Origin: Sulfitobacter sp. D7
GTDB taxonomy: Bacteria; Pseudomonadota; Alphaproteobacteria; Rhodobacterales; Rhodobacteraceae
Direction: 5' to 3'
Assembly: GCF_003611275.1 (NCBI RefSeq)
Contig: NZ_CP020694.1
Span: 744,001 to 808,000 of the forward strand
DNA length: 64,000 nt
The position numbers and the translations under genes are program-made. The notes beneath the pieces were generated by a model, which had not been told where the DNA came from, did not search any database, and saw only the letters and a program-made list of their open reading frames with translations. Each line of letters starts with the position of its first letter. The stretch's first letter is position 1. Positions 1 through 8,000 of the stretch are shown here, piece after piece.

Positions 1-2966
1 AGGAAGCGACGCACCTTCATCTTGAACTTCGCCTTGTCGACGCCGCTGCCGATGTCGGGCATATCGAGAACCCCACCTGTTCCGATCTCATCGGTGAAGT
101 TGGTTATAATGTCTTTGCGTTTCTTCGGCTCGATCAGCTCTGCGAGCCCACGCAGCCTGCGCCGCACAGCGTCGAGCATTTCCACTGTGATGTCTTCCCA
201 GAAGGTTTCGGTCTGTATCTCAAGGATCAACTCCAGCTCGTGTGCGACCATCGGGACGTTTGCAAGCGCCTCCAGGTTGGACGCAAATTGCTCAATCCGT
301 TTCTGCAGTTTAGCGAAACCCGCCGCCTTTTTGAGCAGCTGCAGCTGGGCATTGAAGATCAAGAGATCAAATTGCTTTGCCGGCAGTGAGCCATCGTCAT
401 GCGCGGAGGGCAGGCCCGCCACGTCATCGATGAGCGCCAAGCGCGCATCAAGGTCCAAATTTTCCCATTCCTCCGGGTTTTGAAACCGCTCCACATTGCG
501 CCGCTTGGCACGCACAATGAAGTTCTCTATCGGCATGGCGGTGACTTCTTCAAACAGCCGCCTCTTGGTGTCCACGATAAGGCTTTCGTGGGATGTTTCC
601 GCGCCGGACAGCGCATCGATCAGCTCGACCCGAGTTACGAAGAGCCGCTGGCCAATCGGAAGAGCGCCAGCGCCGTCAGGCTTATTGGGGTTTTCTTTGA
701 AGAACTCTAGGTTTTGACAGAAATCAAAGATGACAAACTCTGACTTGTCCTCGCCCGGCCCAAACAGATCGGGTGCCAATCGCGTGCCGCGCCCCACCAT
801 TTGCCAGAACTTCGTCTTCGATCTGACAATCTTAAAGAAAACCAGATTGACCACCTCCGGCACATCGATGCCCGTATCGAGCATGTCAACTGATACAGCT
901 ATGTGAGGGGTCTTTTCTGCTTCGGAAAAGTCGTCGATCAAGGATTGCGCGTAAGTGACACTGTAGTCGATCAGCTGTGCGAACTGGCCTTTATAGTGCG
1001 GGTAGTTGATGTTGAACCGGTCGACAATGAACCGCGCATGTTTGCTGCTTTTCGCAAAGATGATCGTCTTGCCCAACCGATCACCCCCAGCCACTTTAAT
1101 CCCGTTCCGCATCAGGTGCTCGAGCACTTTGTCGACGGTGTCGATGTTGAACAGCCACTTGTTCAGCTCGGCGCTCTCTACCCGGTCAGGGACGGTCCCC
1201 TCCTCATCCCACTCGATCGCGTCCCATTCTTCCTTCTCATCATCGGTGAGCTGGTCATAATCGATCCCCTCGCGTTGAAACTTCAATGGGACCGAGATCG
1301 TCTTGGGCGGCACCAGGTAGCCATCACTGACCGCGTCATCAAGGTCATAGGAGTCTGTGGGCACACCCTTTTCGAGATCAAAAAGTGAATAGGTGTCTTT
1401 GTCGATCTCGTCGCGGGGCGTTGCTGTCAGCCCGACCAACAGGCAGTCAAAATACTCAAAGATCGCGCGATATTTGCGATAAACTGAGCGGTGCGCCTCA
1501 TCGATCACGATCATGTCGAAATGGCCCGGTCCGAACCGCTTTTCGCCGCCGTTCATCTGCTCGATCAGGCCCATCATCGTCGGATAGGTGGACAAACATA
1601 CGCGGGCGCCGGAATGGTCATTTTTCTTTGGGTCGTGCCGCTCGATCAGGTTGGCGCTTGGTGTGGCGCCCATATGCGCCTTGAACGCGCCATGCGCTTG
1701 TTTGACCAGCGCGATGCGGTCCGCGAGGAACAGCACGCGTTTGACACGGTTGGCGCGCATCAGCTGATCGACCAAGGCAATCACCGTGCGCGTCTTGCCG
1801 CTGCCCGTTGCCATGACCAAAAGGGCTTTACGTTGGGCATGATTCTCAAATGCCTCGCCCACGCGGCGGATCGCGCGTTGCTGGTAGAAGCGGCCCGCAA
1901 TCTCCTCGTCGAGCGGCACATCCCGCAGCTTTTTCAGATTGGCCCGCCGCTGGTGAAGCAGTTGCAGTTCATCTTTTTTAAGAAAGCCAGAGATACGACG
2001 CGCGGGATACATCGCGTCGTCCCAGATCCAATGCTCATAGCCGTTGGTGGTAAACATGACCGGACGCCGCCCATACCGTGCCTCAAGACAATCCGCATAG
2101 AGTTTGGCCTGCTGCTGGCCCGTGCGGCTGTCTTTGCGGCTACGCTTGGCCTCGACCAGTCCGAGCGGCTTGCCGTCATCCCCCCAGAGCACATAGTCGA
2201 CAAAGCCCTGGCCGGTGCTGTTGGGCATCCCTTGGATCGGAAATTCGCGGTCGCGGTCCTGATCAAGTGGCCAGCCAGCTTCGGTCAGCAACTGGTCGAT
2301 AAAACTGTCGCGGGTGGCTGCCTCTGAATAGTCGTGATCGTCGGGGATCTTCTGGTTGGCTTTGCGAATAGCGGCGATCTCGGCGCGGGCTGCGTCGCGT
2401 TCGGCTTCGACTGCCTTGTGCGCTTCCTCTGTCGTTCGGAGTGCTGCTTCAGCTGCATCTGCGCGCTGTCGCTCGGCCTTGATCTCGCCCTCAATCTTCT
2501 GAATCTGAGCCACGGTGCTGGCGCTGATCGTCAGCGATTTCTCCAGCTTTGACAGATCGAAAGAAAGCTTGGGGTCAGGGCGCGCGGTGCGGGCATAGGT
2601 GCGCGCAATCCAAAAACACAGGTGGAACAGCTCACGCACGGTCGCCGCGGCGTCCTGCGCGGAGGGCGGGCGGCGGTCGTCATGGGCGGCGCGGTTGCCG
2701 TGGTTCTTGATGAACTCGGCCTTTTTGACGATGGCCGGCCCTGCAAGGGCGGTGAATGTAGGTTCGGCAATCAGCGCAGCCAATTCGCGCCCGTAAGGTT
2801 GCCGCAGGGCCGGCTCGTTCCGGTAGAGCCATTTCATCGCCGTCTCAAGTGCCAGCCGCGCTCGGAAACATGCTCCACGGGGATCGGAAAGGGCCACCTT
2901 TTCGGCCCGCGCTGCATGCTTTAAAAGTTCGGGAAAGTCAGCGGAGAGAAAAAGGAACTGAGACAT
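1..2966 (-). CDS. hsdR: Type I restriction enzyme, R subunit (3' end outside window)
   Basis: HsdR is the ATP-driven DNA translocase and endonuclease subunit of a type I restriction complex in the cytoplasm. About 989 residues are visible and the C-terminus runs off the window. Reading the minus strand gives an N-terminal DUF4145-like helical region (start MSQFLFLSADFPELLKHAAR). A PD-(D/E)XK nuclease core follows near residue 265 (WGDDGKPLGLVEAKRS, with D and ExK). Then come Walker A MATGSGKT near 385, DEAH near 488, GLTATP, and helicase motif VI QMVGRGTR near 724. The ATG at 2966 lies 23 nt after the GIY-YIG-like gene's stop, with AGG about 8 nt upstream. It is the last gene of the hsdM-hsdS-accessory-hsdR operon. 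No internal stop was seen, so it looks intact over the visible part. Confidence 0.93.
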   Translation of the reverse strand, partial: MSQFLFLSADFPELLKHAARAEKVALSDPRGACFRARLALETAMKWLYRNEPALRQPYGRELAALIAEPTFTALAGPAIVKKAEFIKNHGNRAAHDDRRPPSAQDAAATVRELFHLCFWIARTYARTARPDPKLSFDLSKLEKSLTISASTVAQIQKIEGEIKAERQRADAAEAALRTTEEAHKAVEAERDAARAEIAAIRKANQKIPDDHDYSEAATRDSFIDQLLTEAGWPLDQDRDREFPIQGMPNSTGQGFVDYVLWGDDGKPLGLVEAKRSRKDSRTGQQQAKLYADCLEARYGRRPVMFTTNGYEHWIWDDAMYPARRISGFLKKDELQLLHQRRANLKKLRDVPLDEEIAGRFYQQRAIRRVGEAFENHAQRKALLVMATGSGKTRTVIALVDQLMRANRVKRVLFLADRIALVKQAHGAFKAHMGATPSANLIERHDPKKNDHSGARVCLSTYPTMMGLIEQMNGGEKRFGPGHFDMIVIDEAHRSVYRKYRAIFEYFDCLLVGLTATPRDEIDKDTYSLFDLEKGVPTDSYDLDDAVSDGYLVPPKTISVPLKFQREGIDYDQLTDDEKEEWDAIEWDEEGTVPDRVESAELNKWLFNIDTVDKVLEHLMRNGIKVAGGDRLGKTIIFAKSSKHARFIVDRFNINYPHYKGQFAQLIDYSVTYAQSLIDDFSEAEKTPHIAVSVDMLDTGIDVPEVVNLVFFKIVRSKTKFWQMVGRGTRLAPDLFGPGEDKSEFVIFDFCQNLEFFKENPNKPDGAGALPIGQRLFVTRVELIDALSGAETSHESLIVDTKRRLFEEVTAMPIENFIVRAKRRNVERFQNPEEWENLDLDARLALIDDVAGLPSAHDDGSLPAKQFDLLIFNAQLQLLKKAAGFAKLQKRIEQFASNLEALANVPMVAHELELILEIQTETFWEDITVEMLDAVRRRLRGLAELIEPKKRKDIITNFTDEIGTGGVLDMPDIGSGVDKAKFKMKVRRF

Positions 2967-2989
2967 AGATACAACCTAAAAGAGTTGCC

Positions 2990-3493
2990 CTACCTTAATG
3001 CGGGAAATGCCTGACGGAAGGCCTCTTTTGCCGCAGCCCACTTTTCTTCTCCCTCGGCCGACAACTCCCAGCGACAGTTGACTATGTTCATTACGTCGTA
3101 GCCAGCCTCTCTCAGGCCATCACAGAGCAGTTTCTCCATGGCTCCAACCTGATTGCGTATGGGTTTGTGCCTCTCCATCAGCGTGTCGCGGTCTGACCCG
3201 TCATGATCGACCTCTGGATAGATCGGACCGTGAGCGAGAAGATCAAACGATAGGCTATCTTCAACGCTCAATCCTCGCTTCTCAAGGTGCTTCCGAAGTG
3301 CGTTCTGGTTCTTGATGAATCCTAGGTGTTGGCCCATTCGCGTATATGGGGCGGTGGCGCGTGGGCTAGAGTTATCCCCAGTGCGGCCGACGTAGTGGAC
3401 CGCGCCGTTAGGGCTTTCGACCCTCCAGACGTAGAGCCAGAAGCCGCGGCGCAACATGGGTCCGGGCAATGAGAATTGGTGTAGCGCAGTCAT
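2990..3493 (-). CDS. GIY-YIG-like protein inside the hsd operon
   Basis: A 167-aa protein lies between hsdS and hsdR. I chose the ATG at 3493 because GAGGAG sits about 10 nt upstream and the hsdS stop is 4 nt away; a longer in-frame ORF would run far into hsdS. The N-terminal part resembles a GIY-YIG fold: GFWLYVWRV, then VHYVGRTG about 10 residues later, then an Arg/His pair in TRMGQHL and a Glu in a later helix (GAMEKLL). GIY-YIG domains in known families are metal-dependent nucleases. That this one cuts DNA is inference, because the first motif is divergent. Its position implies co-expression with the restriction complex. It could be a second nuclease, a DNA-binding accessory, or a modifier of HsdR. 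Confidence 0.62.
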   Translation of the reverse strand: MTALHQFSLPGPMLRRGFWLYVWRVESPNGAVHYVGRTGDNSSPRATAPYTRMGQHLGFIKNQNALRKHLEKRGLSVEDSLSFDLLAHGPIYPEVDHDGSDRDTLMERHKPIRNQVGAMEKLLCDGLREAGYDVMNIVNCRWELSAEGEEKWAAAKEAFRQAFPALR

Positions 3494-3497
3494 GCTT

Positions 3498-4664
3498 CTA
3501 AAGTTCTCCTCGAAAGGCGCGGTGCTGGAGCGAGGCGAAGAGATTCTCTGCTTTGGATTGTGCGGCCTCAGCAGAACCAAGTTGAGAATCAATATGACGC
3601 TTCCGCTTTAAAAATTCATGTTGGAGCTCTTTGGGAGGGACGGGAACTCTGATCTTTTTTACGTCGCGGCAGTTGAGGTGGGGGAGTGTTTGACCTGTTC
3701 GTAGCGATGCAAAAACCTGCTTCATCTCTGGCGCATTAAATGCTGCTGAGAGAAAGTTGCCGTCGAGCAACTTCTCCTCGGGGGTCATGACGATTAGCGC
3801 GTGGCAGTTGTGACCCACGTGGGCAGGTGGGACCACGGCAGTTTCACCAATATGCCCGGATTGGACCATTAAAACATCGCCCGCTTTCAGGATGGATCGC
3901 TTATTCTTTAGATTAAATTCCTCGCTCACATATGTCTCGCCGTCGAAGGTTAGTTTTGAATTCTTGATATGGCGTGCGAGAATGTAAGGGATGCCTTCCT
4001 CGACATAGATATTTCGCGTCGCACCAACATAGCCATTTGTTATTTTTGATACGACTTGTTCTACTTCCATAATAGGGAACTTGTTGCCGCCCCCAAACAT
4101 CTCATGAAAGATTGCCTGCCCGAGGGTGTTGAGCTTTATAAAGGTGCGGGTGCGGAGGCGGCGGAGCGCGTCCGCCTGATCCAATATCCCCGCAATCCGC
4201 TTCTGCTCCTCCAGCGGCGGGAGGGGGATTGTGACCTCGCGCACAATGCCGGAGTTTAGGTTCTTTACCGTTGCCCCAGCCGCTCGTGACGCGAAGCTAT
4301 TGTAAACATCTGACGATCCGAGAAGGTGATAGAAGTAATTAGGGTCAACCCGCTCATCTCTAGGGCGCATTAGAAGCCACCCATCGTGGATGCAGCCCTC
4401 TATGCCCATGATATAAGGCCGCCCAAAACTCATGGAGTTGGAAAGGATAAAGTCACCCGGATAGACTTGCCTTGTCTTTTTGAGACCTTCGGGACGAATT
4501 TTTTTCTTGGTGCTATTGATTACTTTGCCGCTCGCAGTGGCATCGCTAATCATGACCCAATTCAAACCATTGTCATCGTCTGTCAGGAAGTCATTGATTG
4601 GTCGGGGAGACCCCCCTCGCTCGACGTCAAAAACATCACCGAGTGCAACTGTCGGCCAACTCAT
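3498..4664 (-). CDS. hsdS: Type I restriction-modification specificity subunit S
   Basis: HsdS (388 aa) recognises the bipartite DNA target and tethers HsdM and HsdR. The start at MSWPTVALGDV (4664) is chosen because its ATG overlaps the hsdM stop as ATGA; the ORF extends 47 codons further upstream, inside hsdM. Two target-recognition halves are visible. The first ends in IPLPPLEEQKRIAGILDQAD and the second in VPVPPKELQHEFLKRKR, each followed by a conserved helical spacer (LNTLGQAIFHEMFGG between them and LFASLQHRAFRGEL at the C-terminus). This is the usual two-TRD layout and the length is normal. The target sequence cannot be read from the protein. Confidence 0.93.
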   Translation of the reverse strand: MSWPTVALGDVFDVERGGSPRPINDFLTDDDNGLNWVMISDATASGKVINSTKKKIRPEGLKKTRQVYPGDFILSNSMSFGRPYIMGIEGCIHDGWLLMRPRDERVDPNYFYHLLGSSDVYNSFASRAAGATVKNLNSGIVREVTIPLPPLEEQKRIAGILDQADALRRLRTRTFIKLNTLGQAIFHEMFGGGNKFPIMEVEQVVSKITNGYVGATRNIYVEEGIPYILARHIKNSKLTFDGETYVSEEFNLKNKRSILKAGDVLMVQSGHIGETAVVPPAHVGHNCHALIVMTPEEKLLDGNFLSAAFNAPEMKQVFASLRTGQTLPHLNCRDVKKIRVPVPPKELQHEFLKRKRHIDSQLGSAEAAQSKAENLFASLQHRAFRGEL

Positions 4665-6199
4665 CCCAACATCCCCTCCAATCGATCCAGCCCCTCGGAA
4701 ATCTCGCCCTCCAGAGCGCGCAGCTCTGCGATGATCTCGGCGGGGGATTGGTGATCGACCTCTTCTTGCTCGACCTCTTTGTAGCGGTTCAGCGATAGGT
4801 CCCATGATCCGGTGGCGATAATCTCGGACGCGGGCACCATAAAGCTTTGCGCGGTGCGGGGGCGCTCACCCTCAACCTCCAGCGTCTGCCAGCGGGTCAG
4901 AATGTCGGGCAGGTTGTTCTTGGAGTGCTCGTCGTCGCTCAGCGGCGCGTCCGGCACGGGGCCTAGCTTGGCGTCGTCCAGCAGCGGCGTGCGCTTGTCA
5001 TCAAGGCTCATTCCGTCGGCGGTCATGTCATAAAACCACACGTCCTCTGTGCCGCCCACGCCGGTCTTGGTGAACACCACGATGGCGCAGGACACACCGG
5101 CGTAGGGGCGGAATACGCCCGACGGCAGCTTAATGATCGCATCGAGCTTGTGGTCCTCGACTAGCATTCGGCGGATGTCTTTGTGGGCCTTAGAAGAGCC
5201 GAACAGCACGCCATCGGGCACAACCACAGCCGCTCGCCCGCCAGTGCGCATCAGACGCAGGAAAAGCCCCATGAACAGCAGCTCGGTCTTTTTGGTTTTA
5301 ACGATCTTCAGTAGGTCCTTGGCTGTGGTGTCATAGTCCAGCGATCCGGCAAAGGGCGGGTTGGCAAGGATGAGAGAGTAGCGCCCTGCGTCCTCGCCGT
5401 GCTCCTCGGCAAGGCTGTCACGATAGGAGATGTCGGGATTCTCGATCCCGTGCAGCGTCATGTTCATCGCGCCGATGCGCAGCATGGTCGCATCGAAGTC
5501 GAAGCCGTGAAACATTTGGTTGTGGAAATGCTCGCGGCTTTCGGCGTTGCGAAGCATCTGCGGGTGATGCGTTCGCAAGTATTCCGCCGCTGAGACCAGA
5601 AACCCGCTCGTGCCCGCAGCAGGGTCACAGATCACGTCTGTGGGCATGGGGGTCATCAGGTTGACCATCAGCTCAATGATGTGCCGCGGTGTGCGGAATT
5701 GCCCGTTCTGGCCGGCGCTGGCAATCTTGCCGAGCATATATTCGTAGACGTCGCCCTTGGTGTCGCGGTCCTCCATCGGAATCTCGTCGAGCATCTGAAC
5801 GACCTTTGCCAGCAGGTTGGGGTTGGAGAAGCCCAATCGCGCGTCTTTCATATGGGTGCCGTAGGACGAGCCTTCTTCACCCAGGGCCCGCAGGAAGGGA
5901 AAAACATGCTCGTCCACGATCCGCATCATCTCACGAGCTTCAAAGTGCTTGAAGCGCGACCAGCGCAGGTTCTCGAACGGCTCGCCCTTGTCGTTTGCGC
6001 CCTCCGGGAAAATGCTCCGTTGCATTGGGATGCCCAGGTCCTCTGCCTTGCGCTCCTCGACCGTGTGCAGGTCATCAAGCCGCTTAATGAACATCAGGAA
6101 GGTCAGCTGTTCGATGACCGACAGCGGGTTCGAGACGCCACCGGACCAGAAAGCGTTCCAGATTTGATCGATTTGCGAGCGGATGGTGCCTGTCAGCAT
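4661..6199 (-). CDS. hsdM: Type I restriction-modification methyltransferase subunit M
   Basis: HsdM (512 aa from the chosen start) is the SAM-dependent adenine-N6 methyltransferase of the type I complex. The N-terminal helical domain begins MLTGTIRSQIDQIWNAFWSG. The SAM-binding motif I is DPAAGTSGF (about residues 192-200) and the catalytic motif IV is NPPF (about 280-283). The start at 6199 is preferred because AGAGG lies about 7 nt upstream; a more upstream in-frame ATG at 6226 is the alternative. The stop overlaps the hsdS start by 4 nt, so translation is probably coupled. It is first in the hsd operon, with the unusual poly-His ORF 45 nt upstream of its start. Confidence 0.94.
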   Translation of the reverse strand: MLTGTIRSQIDQIWNAFWSGGVSNPLSVIEQLTFLMFIKRLDDLHTVEERKAEDLGIPMQRSIFPEGANDKGEPFENLRWSRFKHFEAREMMRIVDEHVFPFLRALGEEGSSYGTHMKDARLGFSNPNLLAKVVQMLDEIPMEDRDTKGDVYEYMLGKIASAGQNGQFRTPRHIIELMVNLMTPMPTDVICDPAAGTSGFLVSAAEYLRTHHPQMLRNAESREHFHNQMFHGFDFDATMLRIGAMNMTLHGIENPDISYRDSLAEEHGEDAGRYSLILANPPFAGSLDYDTTAKDLLKIVKTKKTELLFMGLFLRLMRTGGRAAVVVPDGVLFGSSKAHKDIRRMLVEDHKLDAIIKLPSGVFRPYAGVSCAIVVFTKTGVGGTEDVWFYDMTADGMSLDDKRTPLLDDAKLGPVPDAPLSDDEHSKNNLPDILTRWQTLEVEGERPRTAQSFMVPASEIIATGSWDLSLNRYKEVEQEEVDHQSPAEIIAELRALEGEISEGLDRLEGMLG

Positions 6200-6244
6200 T
6201 CTGGACCTCTGTTTTTCTGGGAGCATATGCAAGGGGCGCAAATG

Positions 6245-6328
6245 CTACAACGTGCGATTGAACTGGTGCTGGTGGTGGTGATGATGGTGATGGTGATGGT
6301 GGTGATGGTGAGCTGCGCTCTTTGACAT
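6245..6328 (-). CDS. 27-codon ORF with 13 consecutive His codons, hsdM leader
   Basis: On the minus strand an ATG at 6328 opens MSKSAA, followed by 13 histidine codons (6272-6310, alternating CAC and CAT), then QHQFNRTL and TAG. It fits between the end of the upstream nucleotidyltransferase-like gene (6351) and hsdM (6199). Such runs are known in his-operon leader peptides, where ribosome stalling controls attenuation. Here the downstream genes are restriction genes, and I see no terminator hairpin in the 45 nt between its stop and hsdM. There is no convincing Shine-Dalgarno either. It may be a leader peptide, a metal-binding micropeptide, or only a low-complexity GTG/ATG repeat that happens to be open. 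Confidence 0.3.
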   Translation of the reverse strand: MSKSAAHHHHHHHHHHHHHQHQFNRTL

Positions 6329-6350
6329 GGTGTTCAGCCATCAACAAACC

Positions 6351-7400
6351 TTACCAATCCGGCGCTCCTTTCTTCGGAGCGGCATCACGGCCTTTCAGTG
6401 CATCAAGAAGAAGTGCGCCTATTGCCGCTGGCAGGTTAGCTATGAACGCATCATCAAGCGGAAACTGCGGCAACTTCTCCAACATGAGATCTATCACCGC
6501 AGAGGCCTGTAACCGGTCACGCATCGCCTTTCCGGCTTCGCGGTCGGGTAGTGACGCGACCCAGAGTTTGTGCGCGGCAAAATGCCGTGGATCAGGGCAG
6601 ATGAGAGGCGCTGGAAAGCCCCTTGCATCAATCACGATGGTGTCGACCTCAGGCGCGTTAACAAGCCACTGTAGCCCGTCCAGCGGCACCGCTGTGATGT
6701 CGTTACTCTCGAGCGGCGCCGCACCTGGCATCTGTCGACTGAACGGCCTTGGCAGCGGCCTAATGAACTCCACCATGTAACCGCTGTCATTTGTAAGCCT
6801 GTAACCATTGGGGCCATGAGGCCGGAACGTCTTGTCGACTTTTTCCTGAATGAGGCGGGTGATCCCCAGTGCCTCTTTTGTGTCAGCGATCAATCGCATT
6901 CGGTTGCGGTCATCAAGCAAAATGTCGATGTCTCCGGTCGCGGTCATTCCCTCTTCAAATAACACACCGGCGAGAGCTTCGTAGGCATAGAGCGCGTTGG
7001 TGCCAACCACCCTTGCGCCGTGGTTCCGACCATGAATACGCATTTCACGCAACACCCGCGCCGCCGTCTCTGGCAGACGTGTGTGCCGTAGGCCGCGCAA
7101 AATGGCCGCCTGAGTGTTCATTTGGTCACCGAGACGGGTCAGCCTTTGTTCAATCCGCTGCTTGCCCTCACTAAACGCTGCTAAGGCGGCTTCTGTCTCG
7201 AGCGTGCGTGGCCCCAATGACTTTCCGATCTTGCCGATGCGACGATAGAGATAGGCTTTGCCGTTCCGGGTCTCCCAGTTCATACCGCCCATGTAGCTGT
7301 GCCGCCGCGTATCCTCGGCGTCTATCCAAGCTTCCCAGTTTTGCGACTGATTGATCCTCTCACGCACAGTGCGTTCGTCTAGATCTTTGAAATTGCTCAT
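6351..7400 (-). CDS. GSU2403-family nucleotidyltransferase-fold protein
   Basis: A 349-aa protein. A predicted helical N-terminal part precedes a nucleotidyltransferase core with VGTNALYAYEA and then TGDIDILLDDRN around residues 155-165, the metal-binding D-x-D pattern of this fold. The family usually annotated GSU2403/NTP_transf_8 has this layout. Substrate and function are not established for it. Nucleotidyltransferases near restriction systems are often defence or toxin-type proteins, but that role is inferred only from position here: it lies upstream of hsdM on the same strand with about 150 nt between. The C-terminus ends in a Lys/Pro-rich tail. No partner antitoxin gene is visible next to it. 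Confidence 0.72.
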   Translation of the reverse strand: MSNFKDLDERTVRERINQSQNWEAWIDAEDTRRHSYMGGMNWETRNGKAYLYRRIGKIGKSLGPRTLETEAALAAFSEGKQRIEQRLTRLGDQMNTQAAILRGLRHTRLPETAARVLREMRIHGRNHGARVVGTNALYAYEALAGVLFEEGMTATGDIDILLDDRNRMRLIADTKEALGITRLIQEKVDKTFRPHGPNGYRLTNDSGYMVEFIRPLPRPFSRQMPGAAPLESNDITAVPLDGLQWLVNAPEVDTIVIDARGFPAPLICPDPRHFAAHKLWVASLPDREAGKAMRDRLQASAVIDLMLEKLPQFPLDDAFIANLPAAIGALLLDALKGRDAAPKKGAPDW

Positions 7401-7681
7401 TTTGTTGTCGATTCCAGAGGTTTTCGGGGGCGCGCCAACAAACGTATTACTTTCAAGGCGTTAGTGGAAGATAATTCTAGGGGTTCGCGTCTCGGATGGT
7501 TGGTTGGGAAGTGCAAAACTGTCCCGCCTCGCGCGTTTTTTCACATAAGTATTTGCTTATCTATATGAATTTATGAGATAAATTAAAAGATGACCTGCTT
7601 TCGGATGATCCATTGAAAAGCTTGGCGCGACAATCTGACAAACCTAAGGCCACATTGGCGGTTCGAAAGTGATCCCAAACC
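7401..7681. other. Divergent promoter region with a decayed coding tail
   Basis: About 280 bases separate the nucleotidyltransferase-like gene (minus) from the small gene at 7682 (plus), so both promoters should lie here. An AT-rich stretch around 7540-7585 includes an ATAAG/CTTAT inverted repeat (about 7546-7561) that could be an operator. From about 7580 to 7671 the plus strand reads DKLKDDLLSDDPLKSLARQ and ends in TGA, with no start codon upstream. This may be the 3' scar of a lost gene. Confidence 0.35.
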
Positions 7682-7897
7682 ATGACAAAGATTGACGAAG
7701 AGCCAGATGATATCCCGGATACGGATGACAGTCGGGAAGAGAGTGAGCACCCTGAACCTTTGGCCCCAATGACCTTTAACATGCCGCGGGCATGGCATAC
7801 CCGATTTAAGCTCAGAGCCGTAGAGCGTGGCATGAACATGAAGGAGCTTATGCTAGAGATCGTTGGTGAATGGGAAGAAAAACAGGCAAAGAAATGA
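7682..7897 (+). CDS. Small ribbon-helix-helix-like protein
   Basis: A 71-aa protein with an acidic N-terminal half (DEEPDDIPDTDD) and a C-terminal half FNMPRAWHTRFKLRAVERGMN plus a short helix (MKELMLEIVGEW). This pattern, a short strand followed by two helices, resembles ribbon-helix-helix proteins of plasmid partition and antitoxin type, which bind operator or centromere DNA as dimers. The assignment rests on pattern only. No ParA-like ATPase or toxin gene is intact beside it. The preceding 30 codons look like a decayed C-terminus, so a former partner may have been lost. Confidence 0.5.
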   Translation: MTKIDEEPDDIPDTDDSREESEHPEPLAPMTFNMPRAWHTRFKLRAVERGMNMKELMLEIVGEWEEKQAKK

Positions 7898-8000
7898 GAC
7901 CCCGAGGAACGCGATTGACAAGCTGCGTTGGTCCGGGGCTACGCTTCATCGGTGCTCTAGAAGATAAGGAGCCAAACTACCTGGATTTCAGCCCCGTCCG

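Noticed and set aside
6266..6310. GTGATG-type repeat as a phase-variation tract
   Set aside because: The units are irregular (GTG and ATG in uneven order) and do not form a perfect tandem repeat, so slippage would be weak.
6245..6328. Poly-His ORF as the leader of a histidine operon
   Set aside because: No histidine-biosynthesis genes follow and I see no terminator/antiterminator pair before hsdM. I kept it only as a candidate mini-ORF.
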